From: Fen-671 sp035502515
GTDB taxonomy: Bacteria; Actinomycetota; Acidimicrobiia; Acidimicrobiales; Palsa-688
Direction of reading: 5' to 3'
Length of the DNA stretch: 6,725 nucleotides
NCBI GenBank assembly: GCA_035502515.1
Contig: DATJUH010000222.1
Span: 1-6,725, forward strand
Shown one piece after another: positions 1 to 5,962 of the stretch (position 1 is the first letter of the stretch; each line of letters starts with the position of its first letter). Made by a program: the position numbers and the translations under genes. The notes below the pieces were generated by a model that was given only the letters and a program-made list of their open reading frames with translations, was not told where the DNA came from and did not search any database.

Positions 1-1
1 T

Positions 2-65
2 GCCCCACGCCCCGCGCCCCACGCCGCCGCCCCACGCCGGCGCCCCACGCCCGTCGCCCCACGCC
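2..65. repeat. Five-copy C-rich direct repeat (GCCCCACGCC)
   Basis: The 10-base unit GCCCCACGCC occurs exactly five times, starting at 2, 16, 29, 42 and 56, with a period of 13 or 14 bases and variable 3-4 base linkers. The array touches the left edge and may continue upstream. The period is not a multiple of three, so a protein repeat is not the simplest explanation, although all three + strand frames happen to be open here. Function is unknown. It could be the low-complexity end of an upstream gene or an intergenic array. Confidence 0.85.
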
Positions 66-67
66 CC
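43..67 (-). other. Potential G-quadruplex motif on the minus strand
   Basis: Read on the minus strand, this stretch has four G-runs of 4, 4, 3 and 4 bases separated by loops of 3, 4 and 3 bases, which meets the usual G3+N1-7 pattern. A second cluster of three C4 runs at 3-20 (+ strand), with 3-base spacers, lies just upstream. The motif is seen directly; folding is inferred. It lies about 55-80 bases before the aminotransferase start, on the strand that is template for that gene. Confidence 0.45.
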
Positions 68-75
68 TAGCTCCC

Positions 76-100
76 GTCGCAGGGCAAGCCGTCCTGCGGC
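76..100 (+). terminator. Strong hairpin without T-run; possible terminator or operator
   Basis: The arms GTCGCAGGGC (76-85) and GTCCTGCGGC (91-100) pair over 10 positions, eight Watson-Crick and two G-T, around a 5-base loop AAGCC. No T-tract follows (the next bases are AGCACTAACA), so it is not a classical intrinsic terminator. T-less hairpins are proposed terminators in actinobacteria. It starts six bases after an in-frame TAG at 68-70 that closes one frame entering from the left edge, which would suit the end of an upstream gene. It also covers the expected -35 region of the aminotransferase promoter, so a protein-binding inverted repeat is the alternative. Confidence 0.35.
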
Positions 101-105
101 AGCAC

Positions 106-116
106 TAACATAGGCT
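106..116 (+). promoter_or_regulatory. Putative -10 element(s) for a leaderless aminotransferase mRNA
   Basis: Two overlapping TANNNT hexamers, TAACAT (106-111) and TAGGCT (111-116), lie 9 and 4 bases before the GTG at 121. No Shine-Dalgarno sequence is visible there. In actinobacteria this spacing is typical of leaderless transcripts that begin at or within a few bases of the start codon. No convincing -35 box is seen, and the hairpin at 76-100 occupies its place. The hexamers are visible; the promoter assignment is inferred. Confidence 0.4.
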
Positions 117-120
117 GGCC

Positions 121-1524
121 GTGGGCCATCCCGAGTTGCTCGAGCGCCACCGTAAGGTCCTGCCTTCATGGCTCTCGCTGTACTACGAAGAGCCGATCGA
201 GCTCGTCTCCGGCAAGGGATGCGTCGTAACCGACGCCGAAGGTCGCGATTACCTCGACTTCTTCGGCGGCATCCTGACCACGATGACGGGCCACGCTGTA
301 CCCGAAGTGGTCGATGCCATCAGAGAACAGGCCGGCCGGCTCCTCCACACATCGACGCTGTACCTGCTGCGGCCCATGGTCGAGCTGGCCGAGAGGATCT
401 CCGAGCTGTCCACCGTTCCCGGCGCCAAAGTCTTCTTCGTCAACTCGGGGACCGAGGCGATCGAGACGGCGCTGTTGTTCTGCTGCGGGGCGCGGCGTTC
501 CAACCAGGTGCTGGCCCTTCGCAACAGCTACCACGGCCGGTCGTTCGCCGCCATGTCCGTTACCGGCAACCGGTCATGGCTGGCGTCGAGCCTCAGCCCG
601 CTCCGGGTTAGTTACCTCCACAATGGCGACCGCCTGCGCGGCCCCTTCGCCAAGCTTTCCGACGACGAGTTCAATGCAGCCTGCGCGGCAGACCTGCGCC
701 AGGTCATTGACACGACCACTGCCGGGGACGTGGCCTGCCTGATCGCCGAACCGATCCAGGGCGTTGGTGGCTTCGTCGTCCCTCCGGACGGCTTCTTCGC
801 CTCCTTGAAAGAGGTCCTCGACGAGTACGGCATCCTGTTCGTCTCGGACGAAGTGCAGACCGGCTGGGGGCGGACAGGAGACCACTTCTGGGGTTTCCAG
901 GCCCACGGGATCACTCCTGACCTGCTGGTTTTCGCCAAGGGCCTGGGCAACGGGGTGGCCATCGCCGGCGTCGCCGGCCGGCCCGACCTCGTCGACTCGG
1001 TCCAGACAAACTCCATCTCCACCTTCGGAGGCAACCCCCTGGCCACCGCCGCCGCTCTGGCCAACCTTGAGTACCTCCTGGCCCACGATCTGCAGGCCAA
1101 CGCCAAAGTGGTCGGGGCCTTCCTCCTCGAGGGCTTGCGGCGGCTCGAGGCAGGCTCCGCCATCGTCGGACAGGTACGGGGCAAAGGCCTGATGATCGGC
1201 GTCGAGCTCGTGCAACCCGGGACTGTCACTCCCGCACCGAGGGCCGCCGCCCGCGTGCTCGAAGAGACCAAATCTCGTGGCCTTTTGGTCGGAAAGGGTG
1301 GCCTGTACGGGAACGTACTGCGTATCGCCCCTCCTCTGTCCGTCAACCACCAGCAGGCCGAGGAAGCCCTGGCCATAATCGGGGACGCCTTACGGGTGGT
1401 CGAGGGAGACGAGGGCGCCACCTCTCAAGACTCTCAAGACTCTCAAGCCTCTCAAGCCTGTCAAACCGCTCAAACCGCTCAAACCGCTCAAACCGCTCAA
1501 GCCCCTCAAAGCGCTCAGACGTGA
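121..1524 (+). CDS. Class-III PLP aminotransferase, probable beta-alanine/beta-aminoisobutyrate transaminase (AGXT2-like)
   Basis: This 467-residue protein belongs to the class-III (omega) aminotransferases. Visible motifs are the cofactor-phosphate loop SGT at 109-111, the YHG ring-stacking segment at 137-139, DEVQTG at 243-248 with the pyridine-binding Asp243, the Schiff-base Lys273 in FAKGLGNG, and TFGGNP at 301-306. The N-terminal half resembles alanine-glyoxylate aminotransferase 2 and related enzymes. Beside dihydropyrimidinase and a ureidopropionase, the likely reaction is transfer of the amino group from beta-alanine or beta-aminoisobutyrate to pyruvate or 2-oxoglutarate, giving malonate or methylmalonate semialdehyde in the cytosol. 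Substrate cannot be read from motifs, and a GABA or other omega-amino acid role is possible. The GTG start suits the family's N-terminus and has no Shine-Dalgarno. The catalytic fold ends near residue 427; residues 434-467 are an odd repeat-encoded tail rich in Gln, Ser, Thr and Ala that looks dispensable. A 151-base gap separates it from the next gene, so it may be a separate transcript. Confidence 0.9.
   Translation: MGHPELLERHRKVLPSWLSLYYEEPIELVSGKGCVVTDAEGRDYLDFFGGILTTMTGHAVPEVVDAIREQAGRLLHTSTLYLLRPMVELAERISELSTVPGAKVFFVNSGTEAIETALLFCCGARRSNQVLALRNSYHGRSFAAMSVTGNRSWLASSLSPLRVSYLHNGDRLRGPFAKLSDDEFNAACAADLRQVIDTTTAGDVACLIAEPIQGVGGFVVPPDGFFASLKEVLDEYGILFVSDEVQTGWGRTGDHFWGFQAHGITPDLLVFAKGLGNGVAIAGVAGRPDLVDSVQTNSISTFGGNPLATAAALANLEYLLAHDLQANAKVVGAFLLEGLRRLEAGSAIVGQVRGKGLMIGVELVQPGTVTPAPRAAARVLEETKSRGLLVGKGGLYGNVLRIAPPLSVNHQQAEEALAIIGDALRVVEGDEGATSQDSQDSQASQACQTAQTAQTAQTAQAPQSAQT
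1420..1518 (+). repeat. 11-unit, 9-bp in-frame minisatellite at the 3' end of the aminotransferase gene
   Basis: Eleven contiguous 9-base units follow a consensus close to RCCKCTCAA. Units 6-9 (1465-1500) are four identical copies of ACCGCTCAA; units 2-3 are identical GACTCTCAA. Because 9 is a multiple of three, the array stays in frame and encodes three-residue steps ending in Gln (Gln436, 439 and so on to 466), with Ser-Gln triplets first and Ala-Gln triplets later. The stop codon follows one codon after the last unit. Such an array should gain or lose units by slippage without breaking the frame. Confidence 0.95.
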
Positions 1525-1548
1525 TGCAGAACGCCGGCAGCTTGAGTA

Positions 1549-1582
1549 TTTAGTTCCTGAGGTCTTTAGCTCCTTAGCTAAA
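1549..1582. promoter_or_regulatory. AT-rich patch: 16-bp imperfect duplication plus 18-bp palindrome
   Basis: Within the 151-base gap, the 16-mer at 1549-1564 is repeated directly at 1565-1580 with 12 of 16 matches (both begin TTTAG). The second copy extends into a perfect inverted repeat TTTAGCTCCTTAGCTAAA (1565-1582), with 7-base arms and a 4-base centre, containing the palindrome TTAGCTAA. This is one of the few AT-rich spots in the window, and it ends 93 bases before the ureidopropionase start. A regulator-binding site or promoter region for the downstream genes is the best reading. A TTGAGT at 1542-1547 could be a -35 box, but no matching TANNNT hexamer is properly spaced. The rest of the gap is C- and G-rich with nothing recognisable until the ribosome binding site. 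Confidence 0.4.
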
Positions 1583-1675
1583 AACGAACCCCCAAATAAC
1601 CCCCTCGCAGGGCCAGCAGCCGAAACCCCCCAGCCTCACCCCGGGGGAGGGAAAGACGACAGAAGAGGAGAACGC

Positions 1676-2518
1676 ATGTCCGAGATCGTTCGAGCGGCCC
1701 TCATCCAGAGCCGCTGGGCCGGCGACAAGGAGTCGATGATCAAGGCCAACATCGAGTTGGCCCGTGAAGCGGCCGCCCAGGGCGCCCAGGTGACCTGCTT
1801 CCAGGAGCTCTTCTTCGGCCCCTACTTCTGCCAGGTCCAGGAACCGGAGTACTTTTCCCTGGCCGAGCCGGTCGAAGGGGGCCCGACGTTCGAGCAGATG
1901 AGCGCCCTCGCCCGTGAACTCGGCACGGTGATGGTGGTGCCGATCTTCGAGGAGGAACAGCCGGGCGTCTACTACAACACGGCCTTCGTGCTCGATGCGG
2001 ACGGCACCTACCTGGGCAAGTACCGCAAAACCCACATCCCACAGGTCCACGGTTTCTGGGAGAAGTACTACTTTCGTCCGGGCAACCTCGGCTACCCGGT
2101 GTTCCAGACCGCCGTCGGGCCGATCGGGGTCTACATCTGTTATGACCGGCACTTTCCTGAAGGCTGGCGAGCCCTGGGACTGGCCGGCGCCCGCGTCGTG
2201 TTCAACCCCTCGGCGACGAGCCGTTCCCTTTCTCAGTACCTGTGGCGGCTCGAACAGCCGGCGGCGGCGGTGGCCAACGAGTACTTCATCGGCGCCATCA
2301 ACCGGGTCGGCGTCGAGCCCCTCGGTGACGACGACTTCTACGGGAGCTCTTACTTCGTCGACCCGCGGGGCCAGCTGGTAGGCGATGCTGCCCCGGACGA
2401 CGACAGCGCCGTAGTCGTGCGCGACCTCGACATGGACCAGCTGGTCGAGGTGCGCCAGATCTGGGCCTTCTACCGCGACCGCAACACGGCTGCCTATACC
2501 TCGTTGGTGGCGCCCTGA
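1676..2518 (+). CDS. Beta-ureidopropionase-like N-carbamoyl amidohydrolase (nitrilase superfamily)
   Basis: The 280-residue product spans one complete nitrilase/CN-hydrolase domain. The catalytic triad is intact: Glu44 in FQELFF, Lys118 in KYRKTHIP and Cys155 in YICYDRHFPE. A second conserved Glu129 lies in FWEKYYFRPGN. The segments NPSAT (177-181), AINRVG (207-212) and FYGSSY (221-226) match the animal beta-ureidopropionase type as I remember it, though without that enzyme's N-terminal extension. The expected reaction is hydrolysis of N-carbamoyl-beta-alanine or N-carbamoyl-beta-aminoisobutyrate to the amino acid, CO2 and ammonia. The dihydropyrimidinase 64 bases downstream makes exactly that substrate. 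N-carbamoylputrescine amidohydrolase shares the FCQ segment (51-53) and is the main alternative, but no agmatine genes are nearby. A clear Shine-Dalgarno GAGGAG (1665-1670) sits five bases before ATG. No signal peptide is seen, so the enzyme should be cytosolic. Confidence 0.88.
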   Translation: MSEIVRAALIQSRWAGDKESMIKANIELAREAAAQGAQVTCFQELFFGPYFCQVQEPEYFSLAEPVEGGPTFEQMSALARELGTVMVVPIFEEEQPGVYYNTAFVLDADGTYLGKYRKTHIPQVHGFWEKYYFRPGNLGYPVFQTAVGPIGVYICYDRHFPEGWRALGLAGARVVFNPSATSRSLSQYLWRLEQPAAAVANEYFIGAINRVGVEPLGDDDFYGSSYFVDPRGQLVGDAAPDDDSAVVVRDLDMDQLVEVRQIWAFYRDRNTAAYTSLVAP

Positions 2519-2582
2519 GCGTTAGGCCCGGGTCCCCGGAACGTAAAGCCACACCCGTTTTGACCGCCGAAGGGAGCACTCC

Positions 2583-3983
2583 ATGCGCACGCTGATCGCC
2601 GGGGGGACCGTGGTCAACGCCACCGGAGCACAGGTGGCGGACGTCCTGGTGGAGGACGAGCGCGTCGTGGCGCTGGCCGCGCCGGGCTCGGGCCCGGCGG
2701 CCGCTTTCGCCGAGGGGGCGGAACGCGTCGACGCCACTGGCCGGCTGGTCGTGCCCGGGGCGGTCGACGTCCACACCCACATGGAGATGCCTTTCGGCGG
2801 CACCCGGTCGGCCGATACGTTCGAGACGGGCACGCGGGCGGCGGCCTGGGGCGGAACCACGACGGTCGTCGACTTCGCCATCCAGCGCAAAGGTGAGGCG
2901 CTGCGGCAGGGTCTCGACGCCTGGCACGCCAAAGCCGAGGGGAACTGCTCCATCGACTACGGCTTTCACATGATCGTCTCGGACGTGAACGACCAGTCCT
3001 GCAAGGAGATGGACGTGCTGGTCGGGGAGGGGGTGTCGAGCTTCAAGCTGTTCATGGCCTACCCCGGCGTCTTCTATTCGACCGACGGTGACATCCTCCG
3101 GGCCATGCAGCAGGCCCGGGCCAGCGGCGCTACGGTGATGATGCACGCGGAGAACGGCATCGCCATCGACGTCCTCGTCTCCCAGGCGCTCTCCCGGGGC
3201 GAAACGGATCCCAGGTTCCACGGCCTGACCCGTCCCGACCTGCTCGAAGCGGAGGCCACCAGGCGGGCCATCGCCCTGGCCAAGGTGGCCGGCGCCCCGG
3301 TTTACATCGTGCACCTGTCGACCACCGGCGCCCTGCAGGCGGTGGCCGAGGCCCGTTCCGAGGGCCAGAACGCCTTTGCCGAGACCTGCCCGCAGTACCT
3401 GTTCCTGTCGGCCGCCGACCTGGCTCGCGAAGGTTTCGAAGGGGCCAAGTACGTTTGCTCGCCGCCTCTTCGCGCCCCCGAGCACCAGGCCCACCTCTGG
3501 CGGGGGCTGCGCACCGACGACCTCTCGGTGGTCTCCACCGACCACTGCCCCTTCTGTTTCAAGGAGCAGAAAGAGCTCGGGCTGGGCGACTTCTCCAAGA
3601 TCCCGAACGGCATCCCCGGGGTCGAGCACCGGGTGGACCTCACGTACCAGGGTGTCGTAGCCGGCGAACTCGGCCTGCCGCGGTGGGTGGAGGTCAACGC
3701 CACCACCCCGGCCCGTATGTTCGGCCTTTACCCGAAAAAAGGGGTGCTGGCGCCCGGCTCCGATGCCGACATCGTCATCTACAACCCGGCCGCCAGCCAG
3801 ACGATCTCCGCCGCCACCCACCACATGGACGTCGATTACTCGGCCTACGAGGGCAAAGCCATTACCGGGCGGGTCGAGACGGTGTTCTCCCGGGGCCGTG
3901 TGGTGATCGATGGAGGCCGGTACGTGGGTCAAAAGGGGCACGGCCGGTTCCTGCCCCGCAAGACCAACGACTACCTGAAGTGA
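2583..3983 (+). CDS. Dihydropyrimidinase / D-hydantoinase
   Basis: This 466-residue amidohydrolase-superfamily protein has the normal length for the dihydropyrimidinase/hydantoinase group. All metal-site residues can be placed: His64 and His66 (VDVHTHMEMP), the lysine expected to be carbamylated, Lys155 (SSFKLFMAYPG), His188 (MMHAEN), His244 (IVHLST) and Asp320 (STDHCPF). Tyr160, Ser293 and Asn342 match the substrate-amide binding positions of the family. It hydrolyses the cyclic amide of 5,6-dihydrouracil or dihydrothymine to the N-carbamoyl-beta-amino acid, using a binuclear zinc centre in the cytosol. The flanking amidohydrolase and aminotransferase favour dihydropyrimidines over hydantoins, but side activity on hydantoins is usual. 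AGGGAG (2571-2576) lies six bases before ATG, and the first residues fit the family's usual start. The 64-base gap after the preceding gene contains no terminator with a T-run, so co-transcription is likely. Confidence 0.93.
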   Translation: MRTLIAGGTVVNATGAQVADVLVEDERVVALAAPGSGPAAAFAEGAERVDATGRLVVPGAVDVHTHMEMPFGGTRSADTFETGTRAAAWGGTTTVVDFAIQRKGEALRQGLDAWHAKAEGNCSIDYGFHMIVSDVNDQSCKEMDVLVGEGVSSFKLFMAYPGVFYSTDGDILRAMQQARASGATVMMHAENGIAIDVLVSQALSRGETDPRFHGLTRPDLLEAEATRRAIALAKVAGAPVYIVHLSTTGALQAVAEARSEGQNAFAETCPQYLFLSAADLAREGFEGAKYVCSPPLRAPEHQAHLWRGLRTDDLSVVSTDHCPFCFKEQKELGLGDFSKIPNGIPGVEHRVDLTYQGVVAGELGLPRWVEVNATTPARMFGLYPKKGVLAPGSDADIVIYNPAASQTISAATHHMDVDYSAYEGKAITGRVETVFSRGRVVIDGGRYVGQKGHGRFLPRKTNDYLK

Positions 3984-4077
3984 AAAAAAGAGGCGGCCGT
4001 CTTGGGGAAGTCCTCGGGACCGCTTCAACCGGCGGGCCCTCATCGTCCAGCAATTCCACTGCACCCAAAGGAGCCAT

Positions 4078-5079
4078 ATGAGGTTCGGCGTTGTGCTGCA
4101 GACCGACCCACCGGCGCGGCGCGTGATCGAGCTGGCCAAGCTGTCCGAGCAGCTCGGTTTCGGCTACGTGTGGACGTTCGACTCGCCGGTGCTGTGGCAG
4201 GAGCCGTTCGTCATCTATTCGGGCATCCTGGCTGAGACGAACTCGGTCATGGTGGGGCCGATGGTGACCAACCCGCTGTCGCGCAGCTGGGCCGTCACCG
4301 CTTCGATGTTCGCCACGCTGAACGACATGTACGGCAACCGGACAGTATGCGGCATCGGCCGCGGGGACTCGGCTGTCCGCGTCACCGGGGGCAAACCGGC
4401 CAGCCTCGCCACCTTGGACAAGGCCATGGGGGTCATCAAGGAACTGGCCGAGGGCCGCCCGGCCCAGCTCGGCCAGTCGATGGTCACGATCCCGTGGGCC
4501 CATGACAGCCGCCTCGATGTGCTCATGGCCGCCTATGGCCCGCGCGCCCTCGAACTGGCCGGCCAGCGCGCTGACGGCCTCATCCTCCAGCTGGCCGACC
4601 CCTTCATCGTCCGCTGGGCGACGGGCGTGGCCCGGAGTGCGGCCGAGGCCGTCGGTCGCGACCCGGCCGAGTTGAGGGTGTGCGTGGCTGCCCCTGCCTA
4701 CGTCGGTGACGACGTCCACAGCCAGCGGGAGCAGCTGCGCTGGTTCGGCGGTATGGTCGGCAACCACGTGGCCGACATCATCGACAGGTACGGCGCCGCC
4801 GCGGGCGGTGTCCCGGAGGCCCTGACCGCCTACATCGCCGGGCGAAAAGGCTACGACTACGGCCACCACGGCAAACCCGGCAACCCCACGACCGAGTTCG
4901 TTCCGGACGACGTCGTCGACCGTTTCTGCATACTGGGCCCGGCGCCGGCCCATTTGGCTCGCCTGAAGGAACTGGAAGCCATCGGGGTGGACCAGTTCGC
5001 CATTTACCTCATGCACGACGAGAAAGAGGAGACGCTGCGGGCCTACTCGAGCGAGCTGCTGCCGGCGTTCGCCTCATAA
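4078..5079 (+). CDS. LLM-class F420-dependent-type oxidoreductase (CPS_4043-like, TIGR03842-type)
   Basis: The 333-residue protein is a luciferase-like (LLM) TIM-barrel oxidoreductase related to methylenetetrahydromethanopterin reductase (Mer). Visible hallmarks are VTNPLSR (63-69), the glycine-rich GIGRGDSAVR (92-101) typical of F420/flavin binding in this family, and AAYGPRALELAG (151-162) near the phosphate-binding end of the barrel. From memory, the CPS_4043 family (TIGR03842) has an actinobacterial clade and a proteobacterial clade, and members often sit in hydantoinase operons, as here; I could not run the model. The cofactor may be F420, or FMN in other lineages. The substrate is unknown. 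An oxidoreduction linked to pyrimidine or hydantoin breakdown is inferred from context only. AAAGGAG (4067-4073) precedes ATG by a short four-base spacer. The 94-base upstream gap opens with A7 and shows no strong signal otherwise. Confidence 0.82.
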   Translation: MRFGVVLQTDPPARRVIELAKLSEQLGFGYVWTFDSPVLWQEPFVIYSGILAETNSVMVGPMVTNPLSRSWAVTASMFATLNDMYGNRTVCGIGRGDSAVRVTGGKPASLATLDKAMGVIKELAEGRPAQLGQSMVTIPWAHDSRLDVLMAAYGPRALELAGQRADGLILQLADPFIVRWATGVARSAAEAVGRDPAELRVCVAAPAYVGDDVHSQREQLRWFGGMVGNHVADIIDRYGAAAGGVPEALTAYIAGRKGYDYGHHGKPGNPTTEFVPDDVVDRFCILGPAPAHLARLKELEAIGVDQFAIYLMHDEKEETLRAYSSELLPAFAS

Positions 5080-5088
5080 CGGCGCCCG

Positions 5089-5099
5089 TACAGTAGTGT
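5089..5099 (+). promoter_or_regulatory. Putative -10 element(s) for a leaderless phosphorylase mRNA
   Basis: TACAGT (5089-5094) and, overlapping it by one base, TAGTGT (5094-5099) both match TANNNT. They lie in the short gap after the LLM gene and run into its neighbour's first codon at 5096. No Shine-Dalgarno is present. If TAGTGT is used, transcription would begin near 5106-5108, at the in-frame GTG at 5108, giving a leaderless mRNA. No good -35 box is visible, so readthrough from the upstream operon is the alternative. Confidence 0.35.
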
Positions 5100-5962
5100 C
5101 GCCGCCCGTGGCGCCGCGCTCGAGCCCGACCACCGTCGAAGCCTTCGCCGTAGCCGAAAAAGCGGCCGCCGAGCTCAGCCGCCGCACCGGGGCTGCTCCT
5201 CAAGTGGCGGTCGTGCTCGGCTCGGGGTGGCGGGCGGCCGCCGACGCCCTCGGCGAACCCGAGGTCGAGCTGGCGGTGGCCGACCTCCCCGGCTTCCCCG
5301 CACCGACCGTACCCGGCCACGAGGGTGCCCTCCGTTCACTTCGGGTGGGAGGGGGCCAGGTGCTGGTGCTTCTGGGCCGTTCTCACCTCTACGAAGGCCG
5401 CACCCCGGCCGAAGTCGTGCACGCCGTCCGGGTGGCGGTGATGGCCGGAGCCGGCGTTGTCGTACTTACCAACGCCGCCGGCGGCCTCAACCCCGGGTTC
5501 CAGCCCGGACAGGTGGTGTTGGTGCGGGACCATATCAACCTGACGGGCGCATCGCCCCTGTCCGGCCAGGAACCTCCCGCCGGCTACCAATCGCGGTTCG
5601 TCGACCTCACCGACTTGTACTCGTCCCGCCTCCGCCAATTGGCCCTGTCCGTCGATGGGAGCCTCCCGGAGGGCGTCTACGCCGCTCTCCGCGGTCCCCA
5701 TTACGAGACGCCGGCCGAGATCGCCATGCTGCGGACGGCCGGAGCCGACCTCGTGGGCATGTCCACCGCCCTCGAGGCGATCGCGGCGCGCCACCTCGGG
5801 GCCGGCGTGCTCGGCCTTTCACTGGTCACCAACCTCGCCGCCGGGGTCTCGCCGGCGCCCCTCGACCATGAGGAGGTGCTGGCCGCCGGCGTCGCCGCCG
5901 CTGCGGGCCTGGGCCAGCTGCTCCTGTCCCTGTTGCCTCGTCTGGCCGGGCCACCGGCGTGA
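5096..5962 (+). CDS. Purine nucleoside phosphorylase, trimeric (6-oxopurine) type
   Basis: The product has 288 residues from GTG 5096, or 284 from the in-frame GTG at 5108. It cleaves inosine, guanosine and their deoxy forms with phosphate to the free base and (deoxy)ribose 1-phosphate. Phosphate-site motifs are VVLGSGW (39-45), GHEG (74-77, His75), GRSHLYEG (94-101) and NAAGG (126-130). Base- and sugar-site motifs are HYETP (202-206, Glu204), GMST (221-224), TNLAAG (245-250, Asn246) and the His258 region DHEEV. Glu plus Asn at the base site favours 6-oxopurine phosphorylase over the related methylthioadenosine phosphorylase. The length fits the trimeric family. The start is ambiguous: neither GTG has a Shine-Dalgarno, and overlapping -10-like hexamers suggest 5108 may be the true, leaderless start. 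The final four bases overlap the next gene. Confidence 0.93.
   Translation: MSPPVAPRSSPTTVEAFAVAEKAAAELSRRTGAAPQVAVVLGSGWRAAADALGEPEVELAVADLPGFPAPTVPGHEGALRSLRVGGGQVLVLLGRSHLYEGRTPAEVVHAVRVAVMAGAGVVVLTNAAGGLNPGFQPGQVVLVRDHINLTGASPLSGQEPPAGYQSRFVDLTDLYSSRLRQLALSVDGSLPEGVYAALRGPHYETPAEIAMLRTAGADLVGMSTALEAIAARHLGAGVLGLSLVTNLAAGVSPAPLDHEEVLAAGVAAAAGLGQLLLSLLPRLAGPPA

Noticed and set aside
574..1421. Two overlapping minus-strand frames of about 260 codons
   Set aside because: They are opposite the aminotransferase catalytic core, have no domain signal and lack upstream ribosome binding sites.
1420..1518. Tandem array as a CRISPR or iteron origin
   Set aside because: The units are 9 bases with no spacers, stay in the coding frame and end at the gene's stop codon, so this is a coding minisatellite.
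1565..1590. Hairpin as an intrinsic terminator of the aminotransferase gene
   Set aside because: The stem is followed by AAAAC rather than a T-run on the + strand, and the stem is AT-rich and short. On the minus strand the T-run lies before the stem, not after it.
2528..2539. CCGGG/CCCGG inverted repeat after the ureidopropionase stop
   Set aside because: The loop would be only two bases and no T-run follows, so it is not a credible terminator.
3983..3989. A7 run at the dihydropyrimidinase stop as a slippage or recoding site
   Set aside because: It begins with the last base of the stop codon, and no continuation frame with recognisable protein follows; it looks incidental.
2298..4139. A 613-codon open frame on the minus strand
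   Set aside because: It lies opposite the dihydropyrimidinase gene, whose metal-site motifs are all intact on the + strand. The minus product is low-complexity Gly/Val/Arg/His-rich with no recognisable domain, as expected for an antisense shadow in GC-rich DNA.
3862..5016. A 384-codon open frame on the minus strand
   Set aside because: It is antisense to the LLM oxidoreductase gene and has no recognisable motif; composition bias explains its length.
4078..5079. LLM gene as RutA of the Rut uracil pathway
   Set aside because: The sequence carries the Mer/F420-type GRGDSA motif, and the neighbours are hydantoinase-pathway enzymes rather than RutB-F, so the oxygenative Rut route is not supported.
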